A stretch of DNA of 64,000 nt, taken from Streptomyces albus subsp. chlorinus (GTDB lineage: Bacteria > Actinomycetota > Actinomycetes > Streptomycetales > Streptomycetaceae). The stretch lies in contig NZ_VJOK01000001.1 in NCBI RefSeq assembly GCF_013302895.1, positions 123,619 to 187,618 of the forward strand, read 5' to 3'. Made by a program: the position numbers and the translations under genes. Position 1 is the first letter of the stretch. Every line of letters starts with the position of its first letter. This document shows, piece by piece, positions 1 to 8,743 of this stretch. The notes under the pieces were generated by a model that was not told where the DNA came from, did no database searches, and saw only the letters and a program-made list of their open reading frames with translations.

Positions 1-1156
1 GCACTGCCGCGAGGCCCTCTTGGAGGTCTTTGACGAAATACTCGGGAACCTCCAGCGACGGGAAGTGTCCTCCGGCTTCGGGCGACCTCCACCGGACGAT
101 CTGCCGGTACCGCTCCTGTGCCCAAGGGCGCGGGTATTTCTCGATGTTGCGGGGGTACATGGTGATCGCTGACGGGACGTCGACGCGGAGCTCGGGGTCC
201 AGCGAGTTGTGGCTTTCGTAGTAGATGCGGGCCGCCGATGCGCCGGTCCGCGTCAGCCAGTACAGGGTGACGTCGTCAAGAACGCGGTCTCGGGAGATCG
301 TCTCGAACGGACTGTCTTCGGTGTCCGACCACTCGGCGAACTTGTCGAGGATCCAGGCGAGAAGCCCGACCGGTGAGTCGACGAGCGCGTAGCCGATGGT
401 CTGCGGCCGGGTCGCCTGCTGCTTTGCGTAGGCCGCGCGGTGGCGCCAGAAGTCGCGGGTTTCCTCGGTCCACCTGCGCTCGGCCGCCGTCAGCCCGTCC
501 GTGGTCAACCCGGGCGGCGCCTCCGCGAACGTTGTGTGGATGCCGAGGACATGCGCCGGGAACCTGCCGCCGAGAACCGTGGTGACGGTACCTCCCCAGT
601 CGCCGCCGTGGGCCAGGAACTGGCTGTAGCCCAGCCTCCCCATCAGTTCCACCCATGCGGCCGCGATCTTCTCGGTTCCCCAACCGGTGGTGGCCGGCTT
701 GTCGCTGTAACCAAAGCCTGGCAACGACGGGACCACGACGTGGAACGCCGGCGCGTCCGCCTCTTTGGGATCGGCCAGCTCGTCCACCACATCGATGAAC
801 TCGGCAATGCTGCCCGGCCAGCCGTGCGACAACAGCAGAGGCGTGGCATCCGTGCGCGCGGACCGGCGATGCAGGAAATGGATCCCCAGGTCAGCAATGG
901 TCGTGCGGAACTGGCCTATCCGGTTGAGGCGCTCCTCGAACGGCCGCCAGTCGTACTCAGTGCGCCAGTAGCGCACAACATCGACGAGGTCCGCGAGAGG
1001 AACGCCCTGGGCCCAGCGGCCGGGGCCGGGCGGGGCGCGATGGACCGTCTCGGCCTCCGGCAGCCGCGCGGCGGCCAGTCGCGCTCGCAGGTCGTCGAGT
1101 TCGGCGTCGGTCGCGTGGACTTCAAAGGCTTGCACGTCGCTGGTGGGGCGGGGCAT
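1..1156 (-). CDS. Epoxide hydrolase, alpha/beta-hydrolase fold (3' end cut by window edge)
   Basis: Likely cytoplasmic enzyme that opens an epoxide to a diol. About 385 residues are visible and the frame runs off base 1 without a stop, so only a few C-terminal residues should be missing. The N-terminal segment typical of the family (LRARLAAARLPE, DWRPFEERLN) is followed by the oxyanion-hole motif HGWPG near residue 111 and the nucleophile motif GGDWGG with Asp near residue 186. The ATG at 1154-1156 is preceded by a good AGGAGG ribosome site. It is divergent from a CGNR-type regulator and shares its operator-rich 100-bp promoter region, so it is probably that regulator's target. Substrate unknown. 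Confidence 0.88.
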   Translation of the reverse strand, partial: MPRPTSDVQAFEVHATDAELDDLRARLAAARLPEAETVHRAPPGPGRWAQGVPLADLVDVVRYWRTEYDWRPFEERLNRIGQFRTTIADLGIHFLHRRSARTDATPLLLSHGWPGSIAEFIDVVDELADPKEADAPAFHVVVPSLPGFGYSDKPATTGWGTEKIAAAWVELMGRLGYSQFLAHGGDWGGTVTTVLGGRFPAHVLGIHTTFAEAPPGLTTDGLTAAERRWTEETRDFWRHRAAYAKQQATRPQTIGYALVDSPVGLLAWILDKFAEWSDTEDSPFETISRDRVLDDVTLYWLTRTGASAARIYYESHNSLDPELRVDVPSAITMYPRNIEKYPRPWAQERYRQIVRWRSPEAGGHFPSLEVPEYFVKDLQEGLAAV

Positions 1157-1177
1157 GAGACCTCCTGGCCGTCGTGG

Positions 1178-1257
1178 AACCGGCTACGATCTATCGTGAA
1201 CCGGCTATGACGGTTCTAGCAGTTCCCCGAGTCGCACTGCAACCAGCTATGGTGGTT
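1178..1257. promoter_or_regulatory. Three phased operator-like repeats between epoxide hydrolase and CGNR regulator
   Basis: Related 17-bp sites start at 1178, 1199 and 1241. The last two fit AACCnGCTATGnnGGTT and are partly palindromic; the first (AACCGGCTACGATCTAT) is degenerate. Spacings are 21 and 42 bp, two and four helical turns, so the sites lie on one face of the DNA. The last ends two bases before the regulator's ATG, suggesting a leaderless transcript and autoregulation. Confidence 0.6.
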
Positions 1258-1259
1258 CC

Positions 1260-1835
1260 ATGTGTGCTCGGTTCCCTGACTTCCGCCTCGGCAACGTGCT
1301 GGCGACCAGCTTCACGGGGACTCTCTCGGAGCGTCATGGGAACCGTGTGGAGCGCATCCCCACGCCGCACCGGCTCATCGACTGGCTGGCAGTGAACGGC
1401 CTCGCCGTCGACTCCTGCACCACCGCCCAGCTCGACCACGCGCGGGAACTGAGGGAGTCGATCCACGCCGCCGCGACAGCGGCCGCGCTCCAGGAGGGCC
1501 TCCCGCCCTCCGCTGTCCACGTCATCAATGCCTGCAGCACTCAGGGCCGGGCCGCGGCGTTCCTGACACCCGAGGGCAAGCGGCGATGGCGGCTCGGCTC
1601 GGCTTCGTGCGTCGAAGACGCCCTCAGCGTGATCGCCGCCGACGCGATCAGCATCATCGCAGGCGAGCGGGACGGAAAGCTGGCCTTGTGCGCATCACCG
1701 ACCTGCCGAGCCGCCTTCTTCGACACCAGCCGAAGCCGCACCCGCAAGTGGTGTGACATGAACACATGCGGGAATCGCCAGAAGAAGGCGCGCTTCAATG
1801 CCAACCAGCGCACTGCCCCCGGATCAGCGGACTGA
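1260..1835 (+). CDS. CGNR zinc-finger (ABATE-domain) transcriptional regulator
   Basis: Predicted DNA-binding regulator of 191 residues. The N-terminal two thirds resemble the ABATE domain. The C-terminus carries the CGNR zinc finger: Cys pair in CASPTC, then WCDMNTCGNRQKK, about residues 146-178. The ATG overlaps the end of the operator array, leaving no room for a ribosome site, so a leaderless mRNA is likely. It is divergent from the epoxide hydrolase, the usual arrangement for a local one-enzyme regulator. The effector is not evident. Confidence 0.85.
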   Translation: MCARFPDFRLGNVLATSFTGTLSERHGNRVERIPTPHRLIDWLAVNGLAVDSCTTAQLDHARELRESIHAAATAAALQEGLPPSAVHVINACSTQGRAAAFLTPEGKRRWRLGSASCVEDALSVIAADAISIIAGERDGKLALCASPTCRAAFFDTSRSRTRKWCDMNTCGNRQKKARFNANQRTAPGSAD

Positions 1836-1858
1836 GTCCCGTACAGTCCTCTCTTCCG

Positions 1859-3184
1859 TCAGGCCAGGCGGACCAGCGAGGCGCCGGCCACCAGCACGCT
1901 TCCGCCCATCAGTGTGGCGCTGAGGACCGCTGCCGCGTCGGACTGCCGCCGCCACCGCTCCCGCATCCAGCGGGTCGATGCCGCCCACAGCACGCACAGC
2001 AGCATGGCGAGCGCGGCGCCGAGTGTGCACACCCCGTCCCACCCGGCGCGGGAGTACACCACCCCGGCCAGGGCGGAGCCGAGCGCCCCTCCGGTGAAGT
2101 AGCACGTCATGTACGCGGAGGTGAGGCGTCCGCGCACCTCGGGCCGCAGGGCGTAGATCAGCGACTGATTGCTGATGTGCACTCCTTGGTGCGCCAAGTC
2201 GAGGAGCACGATCCCGGTGATCAGTGCGGACAGGTGGTGGGCCCCCAGCAGCAGGAGGCCCCATGAGCCCAGCAGCAGGAACGCGCAGGCGCCCGTGGTC
2301 AGGGTCGTCCGGCCCCGGTCCGCCAGCCGCCCGGCGAGCTGGGCGGCGACCGCACCCGCCGCGCCGGCCAGGCCGAGCAGTCCGATGTCGCTGTCCGACC
2401 AGCCGTAACCGGGCCCGGCCAGCAGGAAGGCGAGCGAGGCCCACAGCACACCGAAGCAGGAGAAGGCCAGCAGACCGATCGCGGCCCGGGTCCGCAGCAC
2501 CGGTTCCATCCTCAGCAACCGGGCCGTGGAGCACAGCAGTTGCGCATAGCGCAGCCCGGCCGTTCCCTGGTGGCGCGGAAGCCTGCGGTCAAGTGCCGCC
2601 GTGAGGGCCAGCATCACCAGCGCCGCGGCCCAGTAGACCGTGCGCCATCCGGCGATCTCGGCCAGGGCTCCGGAGACGGTACGGGCCAGCAGCATGCCGA
2701 GTACCAGCCCGCTCATCACCGTGCCCACGATCCGGCCGCGCTGCTCGGGGGGTGCCAGGTCGGCGGCGAAGGGCACGAGGACCTGCGCCGTCACCGACAG
2801 CAGCCCGGTCAGTGCGGTACCGGCCAGCAGCAGGCCGGTGTTCGGGGCGGCGGCGGTCAACGCCAGGGAGGCGGCGGTGGCCAGGGTCAGTACGCACACC
2901 AGACGGCGCCTCTCCAGCAGGTCGCCGAGCGGCAGCACGAACACCAGCCCCAGTGCGTAGCCGACCTGGGCGACCGTCACCACGAGTGCGGCGGCGGAGG
3001 AGGAGAGCCGCAGCTCCTGGGCGATGGTGTCCAGCAGGGGCTGTGCGTAGTAGTTGGCGGCCACGCACAGTCCGACGGCCACGGACATGAGCAGGACCGT
3101 GCCGCGCCCCGGGTACCGGATGGCGTCGCGTGCGTTCCCCGGGCCGGGACGGGCGGGCGGCTGATGGACCGAGGAGGAAGCCAC
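1859..3184 (-). CDS. MFS transporter, 12-TM drug/metabolite efflux type
   Basis: Inner-membrane major facilitator of 441 residues. Hydrophobic segments repeat along the whole length, starting at about residue 30 (VLLMSVAVGLCVAANYYAQPLL), with the cytoplasmic loop-2 motif GDLLERRR near residue 90. The chosen start is GTG at 3182-3184 with a GGAAGGA ribosome site upstream. It is divergent from a LysR regulator across 157 bp, which suggests LysR-controlled export or import of a small molecule. The C-terminal half ends with the usual last TM pair and a short basic tail. Substrate cannot be inferred. Confidence 0.88.
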   Translation of the reverse strand: MASSSVHQPPARPGPGNARDAIRYPGRGTVLLMSVAVGLCVAANYYAQPLLDTIAQELRLSSSAAALVVTVAQVGYALGLVFVLPLGDLLERRRLVCVLTLATAASLALTAAAPNTGLLLAGTALTGLLSVTAQVLVPFAADLAPPEQRGRIVGTVMSGLVLGMLLARTVSGALAEIAGWRTVYWAAALVMLALTAALDRRLPRHQGTAGLRYAQLLCSTARLLRMEPVLRTRAAIGLLAFSCFGVLWASLAFLLAGPGYGWSDSDIGLLGLAGAAGAVAAQLAGRLADRGRTTLTTGACAFLLLGSWGLLLLGAHHLSALITGIVLLDLAHQGVHISNQSLIYALRPEVRGRLTSAYMTCYFTGGALGSALAGVVYSRAGWDGVCTLGAALAMLLCVLWAASTRWMRERWRRQSDAAAVLSATLMGGSVLVAGASLVRLA

Positions 3185-3341
3185 GTGGTGTTTCCTTCCA
3201 GGAGGGCGGGCGGGAGGTGGAGCAGGGTGCGCGGCGCCGGTCGAGCCGATCGGTCACGGCTCGCGTCGATGCTCTCCCACGCACTGTGGATCGGTCCAAC
3301 AGATGGTTGCCATCACAGCGATCGGCTACAACGATGCATGG

Positions 3342-4232
3342 ATGGAACTCCGCCAACTCGCTTATGCCGTCGCGGTCGCCGAGACCGGAAGCTTCACCCG
3401 CGCCGCGCACCGCTGCTTCGTCGTACAGTCCTCGCTCAGCGACCAGATCGCCCGGCTCGAAAAGGAACTGGGGGTGCGGCTCTTCGAACGCACCAGCCGG
3501 CGGGTGCGGGTCACCCCCGCCGGTGAGGGTTTTCTCGGACCGGCCAGGGAAGCTCTGGCCGCCGCCGAGCGGGCCCGCGGTGAGGCGGTCGCGAGCGGAA
3601 GTGAGATACGAGGCCGGCTGGTCGTCGGCACCCTCAGCCCTCTCCTCGCTGTGGACCTTCCCGGTCTGCTCGCCACCTACCGGGAACGCCACCCCCAGGT
3701 GCGCGTCACGCTCCACGCCAGGCTGGTGCGCGACCTGCTGCAACAGGTGCACGACCACACCTGCGACATCGCCTTCGTCGACACGGGCCCGGGCGGACTT
3801 CCCCGCGGACTGTCGGGACGGGTCCTCGCGCACGACGATCTCGTCGCCATCGTTCCGCACGGACATCCCCTGGCCGGAGCGGCACACGTGACGCTGTCCC
3901 GGCTCGCGGAGGAGGAGATGGTCGACATGCCGCTCGGCTCCGGCATCCGACGGCACACCGACGCGGCCTTCGCCGCGGCACGCGTCACCCGGACCGTCTC
4001 CTTCGAAGCCGACTCCATGCCGCTGCTGGAACAGCTCGTCGCCCGCCGCCTCGGTATCGGACTCGTCCCGGCCGCCACCGCCGCCCGCATGACCGGAGTC
4101 ACCGCCGTGGCGGCCACCGGGGTGCCGCCTCGCACGGTGCGGGCAGTGTGGCTCACCGCCACGACCTCACCGGCCGCCCGTGCGTTCCTGAGGCTGCTGG
4201 CCGAACAGGTTCCTGAGGCTCCGGCGGACTGA
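3342..4232 (+). CDS. LysR-family transcriptional regulator
   Basis: 296-residue LysR regulator starting at the family-typical MELRQL. The winged helix-turn-helix covers about residues 1-60 (GSFTRAAHR, SSLSDQIARLEKELGVRLFERT). The effector-binding periplasmic-binding-like domain follows from about residue 90 (GRLVVGTLSPLL). An in-frame ATG lies 39 bases upstream, but the start at 3342 fits the family length. It is divergent from the MFS gene, its probable target, and the shared 157-bp spacer should hold the LysR sites; I could not pick an unambiguous T-N11-A box. Confidence 0.9.
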   Translation: MELRQLAYAVAVAETGSFTRAAHRCFVVQSSLSDQIARLEKELGVRLFERTSRRVRVTPAGEGFLGPAREALAAAERARGEAVASGSEIRGRLVVGTLSPLLAVDLPGLLATYRERHPQVRVTLHARLVRDLLQQVHDHTCDIAFVDTGPGGLPRGLSGRVLAHDDLVAIVPHGHPLAGAAHVTLSRLAEEEMVDMPLGSGIRRHTDAAFAAARVTRTVSFEADSMPLLEQLVARRLGIGLVPAATAARMTGVTAVAATGVPPRTVRAVWLTATTSPAARAFLRLLAEQVPEAPAD

Positions 4233-4443
4233 ACCCGCACCACAGGGTTCCGGACACTCCCGCGAATCGAACCCACACCGCTTCGGCGTCTTGGTGACAC
4301 ACTCTTCGCCCGAGTCTGTTCCCGGCGGCCGTGGGAAAGCAGTCGGAGAGCCGCCCCTGGGCCGGACCGGTGCAGCACGCGGGGTGCTTCCCCGCGCCGG
4401 CTGTCCGCCTACGCGCTGGTCGTCCGGAATCGCGCTCAGTACA

Positions 4444-4888
4444 CCGCCGGAGGTGCCCCGAGCAGGCGCCGTTCACCGTCGGATAGCCGGGCACCATGAC
4501 CGTGCCCACGGTCCCGGGAACGTCCTCCAGCGCCAGTTCGACCCCCAGCGGTATCCCCGTGTCGCTCACCACCGCACGCCCGCGGCCCGGACTGACCATG
4601 GGCGGGATCTGCACCGGCGCGATGCTCCTGTCGGCGGCGAAGATCACCCGTGGCCGGCCGTGCACGACGCACTTCGCGGCCCGTGAGGACCTCGCCGGGG
4701 AAGGCGGAAAGCTCACGTACGGGCGCGTGGTGGACGACGGCGACCTGATCACCTGCGGCGGTGTCACCTCGGGGCTCGACCTGGCCCTCTGGCTCGTCGA
4801 GCGCCTCTACGGCCCCGCGGCCGCGCTGCGTGCCGAGATGGTCCTGGAGCACGAACGCCGGGGCACTGTGTGGCGCGCGGAGGGCTGA
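4444..4888 (+). pseudogene. DJ-1/PfpI family remnant with an inverted internal segment
   Basis: Bases 4598-4888 (+) encode the C-terminal half of a DJ-1/PfpI (GATase1-like) protein: the nucleophile elbow GICTGAMLLSAA, then ITCGGVTSGLDLALWLVERL and a normal ending. The preceding part of the fold (SDTGIPLGVELALEDV, then TVMVPGYPTV) is found only on the minus strand of the adjoining bases, about 4444-4599. The two strands meet at CCATGG (4596-4601). I infer that one segment was inverted and the N-terminus lost. The C-terminal half is clear; the inversion is an inference from resemblance and good third-position bias in the minus frame. Confidence 0.6.
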
Positions 4889-4914
4889 CCCGCGGAGAGG
4901 ACGCTGTTCACCTT

Positions 4915-5235
4915 GTTGACCGGCTTGTGCACGTTCCTTTCCGGCTGGCGGGTGATCGCTTCGCACGGGCGCGGTCGGCGGGGCCGAACGCGCCACCGGC
5001 ACCGACACCGGCCGCACCGGCATCCCCACCCGCCTGGAGCCCGAACCCATCGCCGAGCGCATGTTCCAGTGATTCGCCGAGAGCGCCTGCCAGGCCGACG
5101 TCCCCGCCCTGCGCCGGCACACCAGGCCCCGCCGACAGCTGATCCCTACCGGGCACAAGGACCCCGCCCGGTCGGCCGCGCACGCCGCGACCGCACAGCT
5201 TCGGATACCCGCGAACATCGGGCTGAGGGCGTTGC
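4915..5235 (+). pseudogene. Decayed reading frame of unknown family
   Basis: From about 4976 one plus-strand frame has strong third-position G/C bias and protein-like composition (GGAERATGTDTGRTG, then RLEPEPIAERMFQ). It is broken by a TGA at about 5069-5071 and continues (FAESACQADVPALRR) to about 5220. There is no convincing start or family. I read it as a relic of a lost gene next to the DJ-1 remnant. It could also be non-coding DNA with chance bias. Confidence 0.3.
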
Positions 5236-5299
5236 GGTGCGACCCGATGCGCTGCCTCTATCGTTCCTCGCACAACACCGCGACAGAGGGGACCCCGGC

Positions 5300-5965
5300 A
5301 TGGCCGTCATCCACCACACCGTTGTCAAACCGACCAAGCTGGAACTGCTCACCTCCTGGCTGCCGTCCCGTCCGTGGTACCGCGGCAGCGCCGACGGACC
5401 CGCGCCGGCCAAGGCCGGGGGCTTCCGGCTGGACGACCCGGAGGGCGAGGTCGGGATCGAGTTCATCGTCGTCACCGACGCCTCGGGTCCGGATCCGACC
5501 ACCTACCTGGTACCGCTCACCTATCGCGGTGCTGCGCTGGAGGGGGCGGAGCACGCCCTCGTCGGCACCATGGAGCACGGTGTGCTGGGGCAGCGCTGGA
5601 TCTACGACGCCTGCTACGACCCGGTGGCGGTTGCCCAGTTGCTCGCCCTGATCGCCGGGCGGGCCCAGGCCCAGGACCAGGACAGCAGTGACACCCCCGA
5701 CCGGGAGGTCACCGCCTCCCTCGCCGGTGCCTGCCCCGCCCACACGGAGTTCACCGCGACCGAGGACCAGGACAGCACAATGCTGACCACGCCACAGGGC
5801 GTGACTCTCCGGCTGCACCGGGTCCTGCGGCCCGAGCCCGCCGCGGACGGCCCGCTTCTCGCTCCGCGCGGAGCGACCGGCCACGTCGCCGGCGCCTGGA
5901 AGACACCCGAAGGCTCCCGCGTCCGGGGGCTGTTCGCCGTCCTGCGCCCCGGAAAACGGGACTGA
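5300..5965 (+). CDS. Orphan maltokinase N-terminal cap-like domain protein
   Basis: 221-residue cytoplasmic protein. Its start (AVIHHTVVKPTKLELLTSWLP) and the motifs RPWYRG, KAGGFRLDDPEGEVGIEF and MEHGVLGQRWIYD match the cap domain found in front of maltokinase in the GlgE alpha-glucan pathway. Here the domain stands alone: after residue ~130 there is only a short beta-rich tail (GVTLRLHRVLRP) and no kinase. Such stand-alone relatives occur in streptomycetes and are often called glucan-related proteins. Role unknown. The ATG has a GAGGGG ribosome site. It is followed by a convergent terminator. Confidence 0.75.
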   Translation: MAVIHHTVVKPTKLELLTSWLPSRPWYRGSADGPAPAKAGGFRLDDPEGEVGIEFIVVTDASGPDPTTYLVPLTYRGAALEGAEHALVGTMEHGVLGQRWIYDACYDPVAVAQLLALIAGRAQAQDQDSSDTPDREVTASLAGACPAHTEFTATEDQDSTMLTTPQGVTLRLHRVLRPEPAADGPLLAPRGATGHVAGAWKTPEGSRVRGLFAVLRPGKRD

Positions 5966-5973
5966 CCAGGGGG

Positions 5974-6011
5974 CACTGGCGCGGGTCGGCACAGCTGCGC
6001 CCGCGCCAGTG
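5974..6011. terminator. Convergent terminator hairpin
   Basis: Perfect 12-bp stem CACTGGCGCGGG / CCCGCGCCAGTG with a 14-base loop, between the stops of two convergent genes. No U-tract, as is usual in streptomycetes. Confidence 0.75.
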
Positions 6012-6064
6012 GCCAAGGGAGTACGACCGGCCGTCTCAGCAACGTGACAGGGGGCCTCCCTGCC

Positions 6065-6982
6065 TCACCCACCGGCCCCGGACCCACCGGCTCCGAACTC
6101 ACCGGACCCACCGGCCGCCGCGTACAGCAGTTCACGCACCTCAGGCTCGCCCTCCCGCTCCTTCGCCCATACCAGGCGCAGGGCGAGACCGGGGGCGGTC
6201 AGGCCGAGCCGGACGAGCCGGCGGTGCTCCAGCTGGTCCGCGACGGCGAACCGGGGCAACAGGGCGATGCCCAGCCCCTGTTCGGCCCAGGCACGCATCA
6301 CCGGCACTCCCCCTGCCGCCACCCGCTCCACCTCCGGTCCCAGGAGCTGCTCCGCGACCAGGCGGAAGGAGCACTGGTCCACATTGACCAGCAGCCGCTC
6401 CCCCGCGAGGTCGTCGGGGGCGAGCGGGTGGCCGGCCAGCGGGTGTGAGGGTGCGGCCACCAGGTCCAGGGGGACCGTGCCGACGTCGAGGCTCGCCAAC
6501 GGCACGGTTGGCACGGGGAAGCCCAGTTCACCGAGTGACCGGCCGCTGTCCAGCAGCAGGGCGGCGGTCAGGGTGCCCTCGGTGACCTCGTCGAGCAGCA
6601 CGCCGCGGTCGCCGGTGACGCGCGTCTCGACCCTGAGACCGGACTGCCGTGCGGAGAGCCGTCGCAGCACAGCCGGTACGCAGTGGGCGGCGATGGTCTC
6701 CAGCGCCCCGAGCCGCAGCCGACGCGCGGCTCCCCCGACCTCGCTGACGGCCTGCTCGGCCTGGTCCAGCAGCCGTCGCGCCCACTCCACCATGCGGTCG
6801 CCCGCCGCCGTCGTGCGCATCCCGTGCGGGGTGCGGGAGAAGAGGGCGGCTCCCACCGTCTCCTCCAGGGACCGGATGTGGGCGGAGACCGACGAGGGCG
6901 CGAGGTCGAGGGCGTGCGCGGCCTCGGTGACCGTTCCGTGCTTCACCACCGCCTCGAACGTGCGCAGTTGCCGCAGTTCCAT
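6065..6982 (-). CDS. LysR-family transcriptional regulator
   Basis: 305-residue LysR protein starting MELRQLRTFEAVVKHGTVTEAAHAL. The helix-turn-helix lies at residues 15-60 (LAPSSVSAHIRSLEETVGAALFSRT) and the effector domain follows from about 85 to 290. An upstream in-frame start would add 16 Arg/Gly-rich residues, so I take the family-typical Met. It is divergent from a DHA2 efflux gene across a 212-bp spacer that carries an array of ~18-bp repeats, making it the likely regulator of that pump. Confidence 0.88.
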   Translation of the reverse strand: MELRQLRTFEAVVKHGTVTEAAHALDLAPSSVSAHIRSLEETVGAALFSRTPHGMRTTAAGDRMVEWARRLLDQAEQAVSEVGGAARRLRLGALETIAAHCVPAVLRRLSARQSGLRVETRVTGDRGVLLDEVTEGTLTAALLLDSGRSLGELGFPVPTVPLASLDVGTVPLDLVAAPSHPLAGHPLAPDDLAGERLLVNVDQCSFRLVAEQLLGPEVERVAAGGVPVMRAWAEQGLGIALLPRFAVADQLEHRRLVRLGLTAPGLALRLVWAKEREGEPEVRELLYAAAGGSGEFGAGGSGAGG

Positions 6983-7020
6983 GCCCGGTGTTCCTCCCCT
7001 CCCTCGCCCGCGCGAGAGCG

Positions 7021-7123
7021 CTGCTCGCATGGGAGCGGCTTCTCACGCAAGACGTCCCTCTTGTGCGAGAGGCCCTTCTCGTGCAACAGGTCCTTCTCGT
7101 GCAGGAGCGCTCTTCGCACGCCC
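7021..7123. repeat. Six tandem ~18-bp imperfect repeats in LysR/MFS spacer
   Basis: Units begin at 7021, 7039, 7058, 7075, 7093 and 7110. Examples are CTTCTCACGCAAGACGTC, CTTCTCGTGCAACAGGTC and CTTCTCGTGCAGGAGCG; the first, third and sixth are more divergent. The period is 17-19 bp. The array is non-coding and sits between the LysR start and the pump start, so an iterated regulator-binding region is the simplest reading. Confidence 0.6.
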
Positions 7124-7194
7124 TTCGGTGTTCCCGAACGGAGTGTACGGCTGTGCCGGTGGAGCCTCGCCGTGCGCGATCGCACAGTGACGGC

Positions 7195-8595
7195 ATGACG
7201 CTCGACAAATCCTCTCTGCCGTCCGGAGCGGCCGCGACGGCACCCGCCTGGCCGCGTCCGGACGCCGTATCGTCACGCCGCCGCAGAGGGCCGGTCCTCT
7301 TCGGCGTCTCGCTAGGCTATTTCATGGTGCTGCTGGACAGCACCGTGCTGTCGGTCGCCGAACCGGACCTCGCCTCCTCCCTGCACACCTCGGTGACCGG
7401 TCTCCAATGGGCGGCCAACAGCTACACCGTGGTCTTCGCGGCCCTGCTGCTGTCGGCAGGCGCCCTCGCCGACCGGCTGGGCGCCGACCGCGTCTTCCGC
7501 GCCGGAGTGGCCCTGTTCGCGCTGGAGTCCGCGCTGTGCGCGCTGGCGCCGAACGTGACGGCACTGGTCGGGGCGCGGGCGCTGCTGGGCGCCTCGGCGG
7601 CGGCGTGCGTGCCCGCGTCCCTGGCACTGATCGGCCGCCTCTACCCGGACCGACGGGAACACGCGCGGGCCGTCGCGAGCTGGGCCGCGATCAGCGGTGC
7701 CGCCGTCGCCGCCGGGCCGCTGGCGGGCGGCGCCCTGGTCGGCGTCGCCGGGTGGCGGGCCGTCTTCCTCGTCAACGTCCCGCTCGGCGCGGTGGCTCTG
7801 GCACTGACCGCGACACGGAGACTGCGCTGTCAGCGCGGCGACCGGCGACTGGACTGGCCTGCCCAGCTGACGGCCTGCGCCGCGCTCGCTCTGGCGACCG
7901 ACGGACTGATCGCCGCGGGCGCGGCCTCGTGGTCCCATACGGCAGCGGCGCTGGCAGGTGCCGTTGCGGCGGGTGTGCTCTTCGTACGTCTGGAGAAGCG
8001 CAGCCCCGCTCCCGTGCTGAACCGGGCGCTGCTGGGCACACCGGCCGTGCGGGCGGGCCTGGCCGCCGGCGCGGCGGTCAACTTCGCCCTCACCGGTACG
8101 CTCTTCGTGCTGCCGCTCCTCTTCCAGTCCAGGGGGATGTCCCCGACGGCCACGGGGCTGGCGTTCCTCCCGCTGACGGTGCCGTTCGTCGTGAACCCGC
8201 CGCTGACCGGCCGCCTGGTCGCGAAGACCGGGCCACGGCCACCGGTGCTCGCCGGGCTCGTCCTGCTCGCCGCCGGTTCCGGTGTGCTCGGGGCAGCGGC
8301 GTGGGCCGCAGCACCTTATATCTGGTCCGCGCTGGGCCTGCTGCTGGCCGGTGTCGGCATCTCACTGGCCCTGCCCGCGCTGGTCACCGCCATCACCACG
8401 GCCGCGCCACCGGGGGCGGGCGGAGCCGCCGGGGGGCTGCTCAACGCCGTACGGCAGGCGGGCGCGAGCCTCGGCATCGCGGCCATGGGCGCACCGCTCA
8501 CCGCCGGTACCGACGGCCCCTGGGCCTTCGCGGTCGCGGCCTCGGTGTGCGCGGCCACGGCCCTCTGGTTCCAGCGGGCGCACCCGAAGCGATGA
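7195..8595 (+). CDS. MFS drug efflux pump, DHA2-like (14 TM)
   Basis: 466-residue membrane transporter. The first TM carries the DHA2-type signature LLDSTVLSVAEPDLASSL near residue 43, followed by the loop-2 motif GALADRLGADRVF and the antiporter-type motif C region in TM5. Hydrophobic segments fit 14 helices. Starts at the ATG at 7195 (MTLDKSS); longer in-frame starts would translate the repeat array. It probably exports a toxic compound using proton motive force, under control of the divergent LysR protein. Confidence 0.86.
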   Translation: MTLDKSSLPSGAAATAPAWPRPDAVSSRRRRGPVLFGVSLGYFMVLLDSTVLSVAEPDLASSLHTSVTGLQWAANSYTVVFAALLLSAGALADRLGADRVFRAGVALFALESALCALAPNVTALVGARALLGASAAACVPASLALIGRLYPDRREHARAVASWAAISGAAVAAGPLAGGALVGVAGWRAVFLVNVPLGAVALALTATRRLRCQRGDRRLDWPAQLTACAALALATDGLIAAGAASWSHTAAALAGAVAAGVLFVRLEKRSPAPVLNRALLGTPAVRAGLAAGAAVNFALTGTLFVLPLLFQSRGMSPTATGLAFLPLTVPFVVNPPLTGRLVAKTGPRPPVLAGLVLLAAGSGVLGAAAWAAAPYIWSALGLLLAGVGISLALPALVTAITTAAPPGAGGAAGGLLNAVRQAGASLGIAAMGAPLTAGTDGPWAFAVAASVCAATALWFQRAHPKR

Positions 8596-8681
8596 ACACT
8601 GGCCCCTCCCCCAGCGGGGCCGACCTTGAGGGCGCCAACCGCCCACCGCCGGCCCGTCTTCCCTTCCGGGCCGGATCCGCT

Positions 8682-8725
8682 CGCAACGGCACGGTGCCCG
8701 CCGCACCGGACACCGTGCCGTTGCG
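8682..8725. terminator. Bidirectional terminator hairpin
   Basis: Perfect 15-bp stem CGCAACGGCACGGTG / CACCGTGCCGTTGCG with a 14-base loop between convergent genes ending at 8595 and 8744. Confidence 0.8.
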
Positions 8726-8743
8726 CCTTGCCGCAGTAGCGGG

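Noticed and set aside
440..1210. Long open frames antisense to the epoxide hydrolase
   Set aside because: They lack ribosome sites and family resemblance; the minus strand carries the HGWPG and GGDWGG motifs in one continuous frame.
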